Part shown: positions 1 to 6,498 of the stretch, one piece after another | Layout: each line of letters begins with the position of its first letter | Position numbering within the stretch: position 1 is the stretch's first letter | The notes under the pieces: model-generated | Seen by the model: only the letters and a program-made list of their open reading frames with translations | Database searches by the model: none | What the model was told of the DNA's origin: nothing | Assembly: GCA_947593895.1 (NCBI GenBank) | Contig: CANQDY010000030.1 | Span: forward strand, 1-11,652 | DNA length: 11,652 nt | Source of the DNA: an uncultured Bacilli bacterium | GTDB taxonomy: Bacteria > Bacillota_I > Bacilli_A > RFN20 > CAG-449 | Direction of reading: 5' to 3' | Made by a program: the position numbers and the translations under genes

Positions 1-75
1 TTCAGTTTTTTTACTACATTTTTTATTCTTTCAATTTTCTTTCTTTGTTTGTTGCACTTGCTTTTATAATTAACC

Positions 76-138
76 TTATTGCAACAGATTAATTATTTTT
101 CTATGTTTTCATCAAAATTATTTATTTCGTTGCAATAA
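76..138. repeat. 10-bp perfect inverted repeat downstream of tspO
   Basis: TTATTGCAAC (76-85) and GTTGCAATAA (129-138) are exact reverse complements separated by 43 nt. They lie just past the tspO stop. No U-tract follows on the minus strand, so this is not a standard terminator. It could be an mRNA 3' stem or a binding site for an unseen gene to the left. Apart from this repeat, the first 143 bases show no gene I can support. Confidence 0.5.
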
Positions 139-143
139 CTTTG

Positions 144-617
144 TCACTTAACAAAAACGATGCAAATATTTAAGTACAAAGCTAAAAGTAACCAAAGCAA
201 GTAAATGATAATTAAATTACTCGCCCATTTATTAACTTTTCGATAAGATAAAAACATTGATAATGTTGAGAAATATAATAATATTAAAACAATTAATCCA
301 ACAACTAACTGACCAAGTCCAAAAAATGAAACAGTCCAAATTAAGTTAATGAACATATTAATATAATAATTAATTATACACTTTTGCTTTAATTCTTTAT
401 CATCTTCTTTGACATCAACAATATAGGTTGCGATCATGCAGGCAATATAAATAATTGTCCAAGCAATTGGAAAAACTATTTTTGGTGGATTCAAAAATGG
501 CTTAACTAAACTATCGTAATCAACATAATCTAAATAAACAAATATTGATCCTAAAGATGCCGCTAATAATGCAGGAATAAAACTTTTTAACAAACTTTTA
601 ATTTTTATTTTTTTCAA
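144..617 (-). CDS. tspO: TspO/MBR family membrane protein
   Basis: Small integral membrane protein of the TspO/MBR (peripheral benzodiazepine receptor-like) family, which binds porphyrins and other hydrophobic ligands. The physiological role in Gram-positives is unsettled. Visible family marks are the PPKIVFPIAWTIIY loop and helix (about residues 44-57), NLIWTVSFF (about 91-99) and a C-terminal WLLLALYLN segment (about 142-150). Five hydrophobic helices and about 157 residues match the family. Start choice: a longer frame opens at a GTG at 626 but has no Shine-Dalgarno site. AGGTGA (623-628) sits 5 nt before a TTG at 617, giving MKKIKIKSLL, so I prefer the TTG. The gene lies 32 nt after the amidase stop and is probably co-transcribed with it. 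The family call is firm; ligand and role are unknown. Confidence 0.88.
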   Translation of the reverse strand: MKKIKIKSLLKSFIPALLAASLGSIFVYLDYVDYDSLVKPFLNPPKIVFPIAWTIIYIACMIATYIVDVKEDDKELKQKCIINYYINMFINLIWTVSFFGLGQLVVGLIVLILLYFSTLSMFLSYRKVNKWASNLIIIYLLWLLLALYLNICIVFVK

Positions 618-622
618 TTCTA

Positions 623-628
623 TCACCT
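623..628 (-). promoter_or_regulatory. Ribosome binding site deciding the tspO start
   Basis: On the minus strand this reads AGGTGA, then TAGAA, then TTG. The spacing is ideal for the TTG at 617. The alternative GTG at 626 overlaps this site and has nothing suitable upstream. Confidence 0.6.
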
Positions 629-649
629 ACACTATTTTATGTTCACAGG

Positions 650-1456
650 TTAGTAAATATTAAAATAAAATTCTTTAATATAATCTTTAATTCCTTCCGC
701 TAAAACATTAGCAATATATTTTTTGTTATCAACAATATATTGAGCTTCTTTCGCATTATCATGAAACAAGAGTTCTAATAAAACTCGGTTTTCTGCTTTA
801 GAGTTATTAATTTCATATAAATTAGAAGTAGTTTTTACTCCTCTTTTTTCATAATTGCCAATTCCTTTTGTGTATTTATCATAAATGTAATTTGCAAAAT
901 CACTATTTTTAGATGTGTAAATTTCACTACCATTCCCTCCACCAGCATTTGAATGTAAAGCAAAATGAATGTCTGCATCAAATTTATTACTTTCACTAAT
1001 CGATTCGCTTAATGATAAATATCTTAAGTTATATTTCAAATCAATATAATCAACGTTGCACAAATCATCAACCATAAACTCAACAATATCATTCATATTT
1101 TTTCCCTCATTTCCTAAATTGTTGACATATAAATTCTTAATTTGCACTGACGGATTTAAGTATACTTTAATTTTTTTATCAAAAATAAAATTACTAGATA
1201 AGTTTGTGTCTTTAGATAAATCGATTTCACTAGATCCAGATAAATGACCTTCCATAGAAACTGAGTTATTATCCAAAATACTATTTTCATTAATCAGAGT
1301 AGTTGGGAATAAAATATTCCCTACAAATCTATTAATAACCGAATCTGATACATTTTGATTTGCACTTAATACGCTATTCTTCTTAGCGGAGCTATAAGAA
1401 GAAAACATTAAAGTGATAAAAGAAGTCAAAAAAATAATTAAATGAAATTTTTTCAT
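650..1456 (-). CDS. Secreted N-acetylmuramoyl-L-alanine amidase-like protein (Amidase_3)
   Basis: Predicted peptidoglycan hydrolase cutting the amide bond between N-acetylmuramate and L-Ala. With the chosen start it has 268 residues and a signal peptide at about 1-24 (MKKF, a hydrophobic core, then YSSAKK). A low-complexity Ser/Asn-rich stretch (25-95) precedes the Amidase_3-like domain. Visible landmarks are Glu117 in NEGKNMN (zinc-ligand position), ADIHFALHSNAGGG with His168, and the catalytic-type Glu228 in VLLELLFHDN. The usual first motif DPGHGG is replaced by LNPSVQ (100-105), so the first zinc-ligand His is missing. Other Firmicutes amidase-like proteins have an SPSxQ form here. Start: AGGGGGA (1463-1469) is 6 nt from the ATG at 1456. 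A frame reaching 1480 has no better site. An extended -10-like TGCTATGAT lies just upstream of the RBS. The gene precedes tspO in the same orientation. Confidence 0.8.
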   Translation of the reverse strand: MKKFHLIIFLTSFITLMFSSYSSAKKNSVLSANQNVSDSVINRFVGNILFPTTLINENSILDNNSVSMEGHLSGSSEIDLSKDTNLSSNFIFDKKIKVYLNPSVQIKNLYVNNLGNEGKNMNDIVEFMVDDLCNVDYIDLKYNLRYLSLSESISESNKFDADIHFALHSNAGGGNGSEIYTSKNSDFANYIYDKYTKGIGNYEKRGVKTTSNLYEINNSKAENRVLLELLFHDNAKEAQYIVDNKKYIANVLAEGIKDYIKEFYFNIY

Positions 1457-1462
1457 GCACAT

Positions 1463-1469
1463 TCCCCCT
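1463..1469 (-). promoter_or_regulatory. Ribosome binding site of the amidase gene
   Basis: Minus-strand AGGGGGA lies 6 nt before the ATG at 1454-1456. It excludes the in-frame ATG two codons earlier, which would have essentially no spacing. Confidence 0.7.
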
Positions 1470-1480
1470 GAACAAATCAT

Positions 1481-1792
1481 AGCAAAAAAATCAGCATAAA
1501 TATTTTCCAGTTATTTACAATATAGATTCAAAAGCACTATAAAAATAATTAATGAAAAGTATTGTATCTAAATATAGGTTTTTATTACAAATAAATATAA
1601 TTGTGTATCCCATATCAAGGGCAATAAATAAAAAAGATGTTATTAATAAGATATCAAATACTATCATTTAAAAATGTTAATGTTTCAGATTTGAAATTGA
1701 TAATAAAAGAATTGATATTGATCTTGGAAAATTTGTATTGTGAATTAAATGGAATTAAAATTTTAAAGTTGTATCAAATTTGTATCATAAAC
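1481..1792. other. Intergenic region without a supported gene
   Basis: About 310 bases between the amidase start and the tRNA terminator. They hold the presumed amidase promoter close to 1480 and several TTGTATC heptamers (1562, 1769, 1780), which are likely chance in such AT-rich DNA. A 62-codon plus-strand frame starts at 1637, but it has no Shine-Dalgarno site, has biased composition and runs through the tRNA terminator, so I do not call it. Confidence 0.5.
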
Positions 1793-1820
1793 AAAAAAAC
1801 ATGGTTTTCCATGCTTTTTT
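1793..1820 (-). terminator. Rho-independent terminator of tRNA-Thr (bidirectional)
   Basis: Stem CATGG (1800-1804) and CCATG (1809-1813) with loop TTTT, flanked by a run of seven A and a run of six T. On the minus strand it follows the tRNA 3' end by a few bases and ends in a U-tract. The A/T flanks make it able to work in both directions. Confidence 0.75.
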
Positions 1821-1825
1821 ATTAA

Positions 1826-1899
1826 TGGTGCCTCAACGCAGAATCGAACTACGAATTGATCCTTACCATGGATCTGTTATGCCATTTAACTATTGAGGC
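1826..1899 (-). tRNA. tRNA-Thr (anticodon GGU)
   Basis: A complete 74-nt cloverleaf can be folded by eye. The acceptor stem is GCCTCAA/TTGAGGC with discriminator A and encoded CCA. The D stem is GTTA/TAAC with GG in the loop. The anticodon stem is GATCC/GGATC with loop ATGGTAA, which places GGT at positions 34-36 after U33. The T stem is CGTAG/CTGCG with loop TTCGATT. Anticodon GGU reads ACC and ACU (Thr). A strong promoter lies directly upstream and a terminator directly downstream, so it is a single-gene unit. Confidence 0.96.
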
Positions 1900-1916
1900 C
1901 TCTGATTTGCTTTTTT

Positions 1917-1945
1917 ATTCTAATAATAATTTATTTGTTAGTCAA
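1917..1945 (-). promoter_or_regulatory. Sigma-A promoter of tRNA-Thr
   Basis: The -35 TTGACT (1940-1945) and -10 TAGAAT (1917-1922) are separated by exactly 17 nt and match the consensus at five of six positions each. The tRNA 5' end lies 17 nt beyond the -10 box, which leaves only a short leader. Confidence 0.85.
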
Positions 1946-1968
1946 GCAATATAACAATTTTTCACAAA

Positions 1969-2466
1969 TTAGAGAAAATCTTTTATTACCTTCCATTGTT
2001 CCACTAAATCATCTAAACTCATCTTCGCATTCGCACTTGATGTTGAAGGTAATTTAATTACTTCATCAATATAAGCTGGATATTTTTTAATAAACAATGA
2101 ATAAGCTTTATTACCATTTAAAAATATCTTATCAATTTTAGTATTATCAAGAGCCTTTTCTAAATCGATATATCTAATTGCTCTAATAGAACTATCACTT
2201 GAATTAACTATTTCACATTCAATAACTACATCAAAAATACTAATGTGATATTTTTTTAATAAATTGATTTTTTCTTCGATTGAGCAGGAGTAAAAATCTT
2301 CATCAAATAATTTTGTTAAAACTTGATAGAAACGATTAAATTTATTCATATAAAAGAAATTTTTCTTTCTCGATATAACACTTGGAAAAGATCCTAAAAT
2401 AAGTATTTTTGAATTTTCATCTTTTACCATTTTTAATGGATGAGATATTTTTTCTTTGTTCCCCAT
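1969..2466 (-). CDS. DNA-deoxyinosine (hypoxanthine-DNA) glycosylase-like protein, UDG superfamily
   Basis: 165-residue member of the uracil-DNA glycosylase superfamily, closest by eye to the hypoxanthine-DNA glycosylase group (UDG family 6). These enzymes remove deaminated adenine from DNA in base excision repair. Marks in order are HP near the N terminus, ILILGSFPSV (21-30), an FYxxxxNRF segment (38-46), IFDVV (77-81), SSDSSIR (89-95), IFLNGNKAY (114-122) and LPSTSSANA (139-147). Length is typical and full. In the family motif that usually reads YYxHPxNRFW, the His, Pro and Trp are replaced (FYMNKFNRFY) while the Asn-Arg-Phe core is kept, so specificity or activity may differ. The start has GGTGA (2471-2475) 4 nt upstream. 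It follows the PemK-like gene by 27 nt and is likely the last gene of the rimO operon. Confidence 0.82.
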   Translation of the reverse strand: MGNKEKISHPLKMVKDENSKILILGSFPSVISRKKNFFYMNKFNRFYQVLTKLFDEDFYSCSIEEKINLLKKYHISIFDVVIECEIVNSSDSSIRAIRYIDLEKALDNTKIDKIFLNGNKAYSLFIKKYPAYIDEVIKLPSTSSANAKMSLDDLVEQWKVIKDFL

Positions 2467-2493
2467 ACAATCACCAACATAATTTTAACATTT

Positions 2494-3033
2494 TTATTGA
2501 ATAAAGGATTTATAAATCGCTTCCTTTATTAAACAAATTCTTTTGTCATCCAAATGAATTTTACCATTTTCTTTGTTGTTCATTCTTCCAATTCTTCTTT
2601 TTGAAACCGATCTAATTGCATCTAACTTTAAATAAGAATGGTTTTGTTCTTTATCATTTAATTCATTAATTATTCCTAAATCAAAAGTAAGTTCAGATCC
2701 TGAAGTTTCTCGACTTGATAAAGGGATAATTATTACATTTCCTAAATCAACATTCCATACTACTCCATAATGACCTTTAGTTTTATAATCGGATAATTCA
2801 GTACCAACATTTATTCCAAACTCAACCCAAATGATATCTCCTCTTATTAAGTTATCTGGTTGAAGTCCATATCCTTCTTTTTCTATTGATTTCTTTAAAT
2901 AATAGGTTTTTTTATCTAACCAAGATAAATATTCATTTGCGATTTCTTCATCAATCCCCACCAAACGAGATTCAATTGATCTAAAAATCTTTCTCGCATA
3001 GTTTTTATTTTTTTTATTGTGTAAAAAAAGCAT
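2494..3033 (-). CDS. PemK/MazF-family toxin-like protein with N-terminal helical extension
   Basis: 179 residues. The C-terminal two thirds match the PemK/MazF fold: RGDIIWVEFG (64-73), KGHYGVVW (86-93), VIIIPLSS (100-107) and SYLKLDAIRSVSKRRIGRM (133-151). MazF-type members are sequence-specific mRNA interferases. The first about 60 residues are basic and probably helical and are not part of the MazF core. Residue choice in the core differs from classic MazF (HYGVV for RPxVV), so nuclease activity is an inference only. No antitoxin-sized frame flanks it: rimO is upstream (38 nt gap) and a DNA glycosylase downstream (27 nt gap). The start ATG has AGGTGG 7 nt upstream, but both lie inside a terminator-like hairpin (see the entry at 3023-3062). 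Confidence 0.78.
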   Translation of the reverse strand: MLFLHNKKNKNYARKIFRSIESRLVGIDEEIANEYLSWLDKKTYYLKKSIEKEGYGLQPDNLIRGDIIWVEFGINVGTELSDYKTKGHYGVVWNVDLGNVIIIPLSSRETSGSELTFDLGIINELNDKEQNHSYLKLDAIRSVSKRRIGRMNNKENGKIHLDDKRICLIKEAIYKSFIQ

Positions 3034-3062
3034 ATATCAACCACCTATATGTTAATATATGC
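3023..3062 (-). terminator. Terminator-like hairpin after rimO that contains the pemK-like RBS and start codon
   Basis: Read on the minus strand, GCATATAT (3055-3062) pairs perfectly with ATATATGC (3030-3037) across a 17-nt loop and is followed by seven U (3023-3029). The loop holds the Shine-Dalgarno AGGTGG (3041-3046). The start codon AUG (3031-3033) is in the right arm, and the U-tract is codons 2-4. The stem is AU-rich with only two G-C pairs, so it is probably a weak or conditional terminator or a translation-control hairpin. Confidence 0.55.
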
Positions 3063-3071
3063 ATTTTAAAA

Positions 3072-4367
3072 TTAATCGATTAATTCTCCATAAAGATTAT
3101 AACTATCACAACTTGTAATTTTGACTTTTACAATCATTCCTTCTTCTAAAGAACGATTAGACTTAAAGATAATTGCCCCATCAATATCATCTGGTGCATT
3201 AAAATGACTTCTTAAATAATAGCAATTTGAAGGAAAATCATATTTAATTACAAGTCCATCATGAATTTCGCCAATTCGCAATTTATTCTTTTTTAAGGAA
3301 ATCTTTTTTTGTGCAGACATTATTTTTCGATAACGGGCTCTTTTGATCTTTTCATCTACTTGAAAAGGAAAATCATATGAAACAGTGCCTTCTTCACGAG
3401 AATAAGTAAACGCTCCTAAGTGATCAAATTCAATTTCTTTAATAAAATCCATTAGTTCATCAAAATCTTGATCAGTCTCACCAGGAAAACCAATTATTAA
3501 CGTCGTTCTTAAAATTGCATTAGAAACTTTATTTTTAATTTTGTTAAATAAATTGATTAAGAACTCCTTATTACCTCTTCGATTCATTGAATTAAGAATA
3601 CCATTTGAGCAATGTTGAATTGGAATATCGAAATATGGAGTAAGCCGTTTTTCTTTTCCAATTAACTCAATTAATTCATCAGTTATTTCATCAGGATATA
3701 AATAAAGTAATCGAATATAATTAAATTCTTTAATTTTTAATAGCTCTTTAAGTAAATCTACTATATCAGTCTTATATGAAGTAATATCTCTTCCATAACG
3801 GGTGGTATCTTGAGAAATTACTACAAGTTCCTTGACTCCTTGATCTTTAAGTTTAATCGCTTGATTTATAATATCAGTCTTATCAATAGATCTAAATTTC
3901 CCACGAATTAAAGGAATTGCACAATATGTGCAACAATTATTACAACCTTCGGAAATCTTTAAATATGCGCTGAATTTTTGCGTACTAATTACTCTTTGCG
4001 ATAAATCTAAATTCCCTTTTATATTCTTACTTTTAATCACTTGATTTAATAATTCACTAAAATATGGATAATCACGGATTGCTAAAAACAAATCAACTTC
4101 AGGAATTTCTTTTTCAAGTTCTTCTTTATATCTTTCCACTAAACAACCTGTAACCACTAAAATCTTATTTAATGATGCCATTTCAAAAATCGTATCAATA
4201 GATTCTTTTTTACTTGATTCAATAAAGCCACAAGTATTAACTATAATGATATCTGCCTCTTCTTTAGAATTAACTATTTCAAAATCATTACGTTTCATTA
4301 ACGATAAAATCATTTCTGAATCAACTAAATTTTTCGCACAGCCTAAAGAAGCTAATCCTACTTTCAT
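3072..4367 (-). CDS. rimO: Ribosomal protein S12 (uS12) methylthiotransferase RimO
   Basis: Radical-SAM methylthiotransferase that adds a methylthio group to the conserved Asp of ribosomal protein S12. It has 431 residues, the normal length. The N-terminal MTTase domain starts VGLASLGCAKNLVDSE and carries cluster cysteines Cys10, Cys46 (NTCGF) and Cys75 (TGCLVERY). The radical-SAM CxxxCxxC is Cys142, Cys146 and Cys149 in EGCNNCCTYCAIP. FPGET (about 294-298) and a C-terminal TRAM domain (about 367-431) complete it. The GCAKNLVDSE signature separates RimO from MiaB. The first gene of an apparent operon with the PemK-like and DNA-glycosylase genes. A TATAAT box lies 24 nt upstream of the start. 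The RBS is weak (GAGATGTG region). Confidence 0.96.
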   Translation of the reverse strand: MKVGLASLGCAKNLVDSEMILSLMKRNDFEIVNSKEEADIIIVNTCGFIESSKKESIDTIFEMASLNKILVVTGCLVERYKEELEKEIPEVDLFLAIRDYPYFSELLNQVIKSKNIKGNLDLSQRVISTQKFSAYLKISEGCNNCCTYCAIPLIRGKFRSIDKTDIINQAIKLKDQGVKELVVISQDTTRYGRDITSYKTDIVDLLKELLKIKEFNYIRLLYLYPDEITDELIELIGKEKRLTPYFDIPIQHCSNGILNSMNRRGNKEFLINLFNKIKNKVSNAILRTTLIIGFPGETDQDFDELMDFIKEIEFDHLGAFTYSREEGTVSYDFPFQVDEKIKRARYRKIMSAQKKISLKKNKLRIGEIHDGLVIKYDFPSNCYYLRSHFNAPDDIDGAIIFKSNRSLEEGMIVKVKITSCDSYNLYGELID

Positions 4368-4390
4368 ATTTCACATCTCATTTCAAAAAT

Positions 4391-4399
4391 ATTATATAA
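4391..4399 (-). promoter_or_regulatory. Candidate -10 region of the rimO operon
   Basis: The minus strand reads TGTTATATAAT. It can be parsed as TATAAT (4391-4396) or as an extended TGnTATATA. No good -35 box stands 17 nt upstream (best TTAATT), so only the -10 is supported. Confidence 0.45.
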
Positions 4400-4413
4400 C
4401 AAAAGTATTTAAT

Positions 4414-4443
4414 AATTAAATTTAATTTTTATCAGAAAATTAA
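4414..4443 (-). terminator. Candidate weak terminator after the ABC operon
   Basis: TTAATTTT (minus strand 4443-4436) pairs with AAAATTAA (4429-4422) around a 6-nt loop and is followed by ATTTAATT. The stem is all A-T and the U-tract is interrupted, so it is weak. The position between the ABC stop at 4453 and the rimO promoter is what supports it. Confidence 0.35.
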
Positions 4444-4452
4444 CTATCTTCA

Positions 4453-6498
4453 TTATTTATTAATTTGTTTTAATTTTGCTGCCGTATATCTAAGTTTAAA
4501 TGAAATGAATAATAGAATAATTAACGAAATCAGTATCATTCCAATTAAATAACTAGTAAAAACAGTTAGTGGATTAATTAGTAATATATACTTTGTTATT
4601 TGATTAAACTTTTGTAAATATAGTCCTAAAACTAAACCAATCATTAACCCAATTGCTATACTTATCATGGTTTTTTTTATAATTTGTAAATAATAATGTA
4701 TAATTAAACTTTTTTTTGAAACACCTAAACAACGTAAAGTGACAATATAATCCTTGTCATTATCAAATAATTCATTAATATCAAGATTTAAAAACAATGA
4801 ATTTAATAAAAGTGCAAAAAAAGTAATTCCAAGAATAATTAAGTAAATAGTCATCACTGTAGAACTATCATATTGATTCATTTGATGAAATTTGATTCCT
4901 TGATCACTCAATAACGTCATTAACGAATCAATATCGCTATTATATATCAGATTTAATTCATATAAGCGATAGAATAAATAATCATCTATCACCGCATTTT
5001 GAGAAATATCGGCAACCTCATATTTATAAAATTCATCGAAAAAATAATCTCCTTCTTTTAAATTACCTTCTTTATCATAAAACATCCATACTCCCTTTTT
5101 AATATAGATAACATGATCTTTTTTTTCTAACATTGCATCATCAACTGCATAATTTTCATTATAATATGATAATGGATAATAACGATAATAATCCCTATTT
5201 GAATTCATAATACAATTTTCAACAATGTAATTATAATCAATTACAAAAGAATACTCATCTAGATTATTAATACCAACTATTTTTAAATTATGAAGTTTTA
5301 AACCTAATAAGTCTTTTGGTTCCAAAATATCTATTTTCTGAAGTTTAATATGTGATGTTTTAGCATTTTTAATAATATATTTTGCAAGTTTTAAACTTAA
5401 AACACATTCGTTATCATTTTCAATTTTTCTACCAAATAAAACATTATAATTTAATGAATCTTTTGAATCTTTAGATTTTTCAATACGTGGATAAAATAAT
5501 CCATCTGCATAAAAATAATAATCTTGGAGAGATAAAAATGTTTGATTCTCCGGAACAAATATAGATAATGTATCGGTAATATATTCATTTAAAAATATAC
5601 CTCTATCTTTTAACGAATAAAACTGTTCTTCACTTAATTTTTCATTTAATCTGACATAATCATCAATTGAATAGTTTAACTTATCAGTGTGCTTAGTTAT
5701 CATTGAAGCAAAAACAAAATTTAAAATACAAATAATAACTAATAAAAATGAAAAGATAAAATTAGTTTTTTTCTTAAATAAAAATAGACTATCTAAAAGT
5801 TTAATTTTCCTTGGCTTATCATCAGTCCTAATAACCACATTTTCACAAGAATCATTTTTATTTATCATTTTATCATCAACTATTTTGCCATCTTCCATAT
5901 AAATAATTCTATCGCTATATTGATTAACTAATTCAAGATTATGGCTGACAATAATTATTAGATATTTCTTTGATAAAATTTTTAAAATATCCATGACAAT
6001 TCTACTATTTTCAGAATCTAAATTTCCTGTTGGTTCATCGCAAATAATAAACTTTGGTTTTTTTAAAATTGCTCGAGCAATACTTACTCTTTGCTTTTCT
6101 CCGCCAGAAAGATGTGAAACTTTTCTTTCTTTAAGGTGATCAATTTTTAATTCTTTTAAAACTTTATCTATTTCTTCGTCGCTTAAAGAATTATCAATCA
6201 TTTTTAGATTATCAAGAACAGAAATTCTCTCAATTAAAGCAAAGTCTTGGAATACTAAGCCAATATTATTTAAGCGAAATTCATCATTTGGTCTGATATT
6301 ATCGATTAAAATTTCACCTGAAGTTGTTTTATCAAGTCCGGAAATAAGATTAAGTAAAGTAGTTTTTCCACATCCCGATGGACCAAAAATTGAAACAATT
6401 CCCAAATGATCAATTTTTAAATTGATATCTTTTAATACAATATTTTCTTTTAAAGATTTTTGATCATAAATCTTATTAACATTATTTAAAATAATCAC
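4453..6498 (-). CDS. ABC transporter, fused ATPase and FtsX/MacB-type permease (second gene of pair)
   Basis: 681-residue single-chain ABC half-transporter of the MacB/FtsX mechanotransmission type. ATPase domain (1 to about 220): Walker A GPSGCGKTT (39-47), Q-loop Gln84, signature LSGGEKQ (130-136), Walker B IICDE (Asp154, Glu155), H-loop His186, and the MacB/LolD-like DEPTGNLDS. Permease: TM1 about 246-266, an extracytoplasmic domain about 270-546 rich in Tyr, Asp and Lys, then TM2 about 548-570, TM3 about 608-628 and TM4 about 643-667. The FtsX-type coupling motif LRCLGVSKKSLI (588-599) lies between TM2 and TM3. The GTG start overlaps the stop of the upstream gene (GTGA) and has AGGAGG 7 nt before it, so translation is coupled. 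Likely partner of the upstream HTH-ABC protein. Substrate unknown; peptide antibiotics or envelope lipids are family-based guesses. Confidence 0.88.
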   Translation of the reverse strand: MIILNNVNKIYDQKSLKENIVLKDINLKIDHLGIVSIFGPSGCGKTTLLNLISGLDKTTSGEILIDNIRPNDEFRLNNIGLVFQDFALIERISVLDNLKMIDNSLSDEEIDKVLKELKIDHLKERKVSHLSGGEKQRVSIARAILKKPKFIICDEPTGNLDSENSRIVMDILKILSKKYLIIIVSHNLELVNQYSDRIIYMEDGKIVDDKMINKNDSCENVVIRTDDKPRKIKLLDSLFLFKKKTNFIFSFLLVIICILNFVFASMITKHTDKLNYSIDDYVRLNEKLSEEQFYSLKDRGIFLNEYITDTLSIFVPENQTFLSLQDYYFYADGLFYPRIEKSKDSKDSLNYNVLFGRKIENDNECVLSLKLAKYIIKNAKTSHIKLQKIDILEPKDLLGLKLHNLKIVGINNLDEYSFVIDYNYIVENCIMNSNRDYYRYYPLSYYNENYAVDDAMLEKKDHVIYIKKGVWMFYDKEGNLKEGDYFFDEFYKYEVADISQNAVIDDYLFYRLYELNLIYNSDIDSLMTLLSDQGIKFHQMNQYDSSTVMTIYLIILGITFFALLLNSLFLNLDINELFDNDKDYIVTLRCLGVSKKSLIIHYYLQIIKKTMISIAIGLMIGLVLGLYLQKFNQITKYILLINPLTVFTSYLIGMILISLIILLFISFKLRYTAAKLKQINK

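Noticed and set aside
1..100. Minus-strand frame open to the left edge (reads CNKVNYKSKCNKQRKKIERIKNVVKKL)
   Set aside because: No start codon, no proper RBS and too short to judge; open frames of this length are expected by chance.
1056..1247. Plus-strand frame inside the amidase gene
   Set aside because: Antisense shadow of a gene with a clear signal peptide and amidase motifs.
1562..1786. Three TTGTATC heptamers, two of them 11 nt apart
   Set aside because: Short AT-rich words are frequent here and no gene or dyad is associated with them.
1637..1825. 62-codon plus-strand reading frame
   Set aside because: No Shine-Dalgarno site, biased low-complexity composition, no recognisable motif, and it runs through the tRNA terminator to the edge of the tRNA gene.
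1481..1899. Possible tRNA-associated integration site next to tRNA-Thr
   Set aside because: No integrase, no repeat of the tRNA 3' end and no foreign gene block next to it.
5687..5902. Plus-strand frame inside the second ABC gene
   Set aside because: Antisense shadow; the minus frame holds conserved ATPase and TM1 sequence across this stretch.
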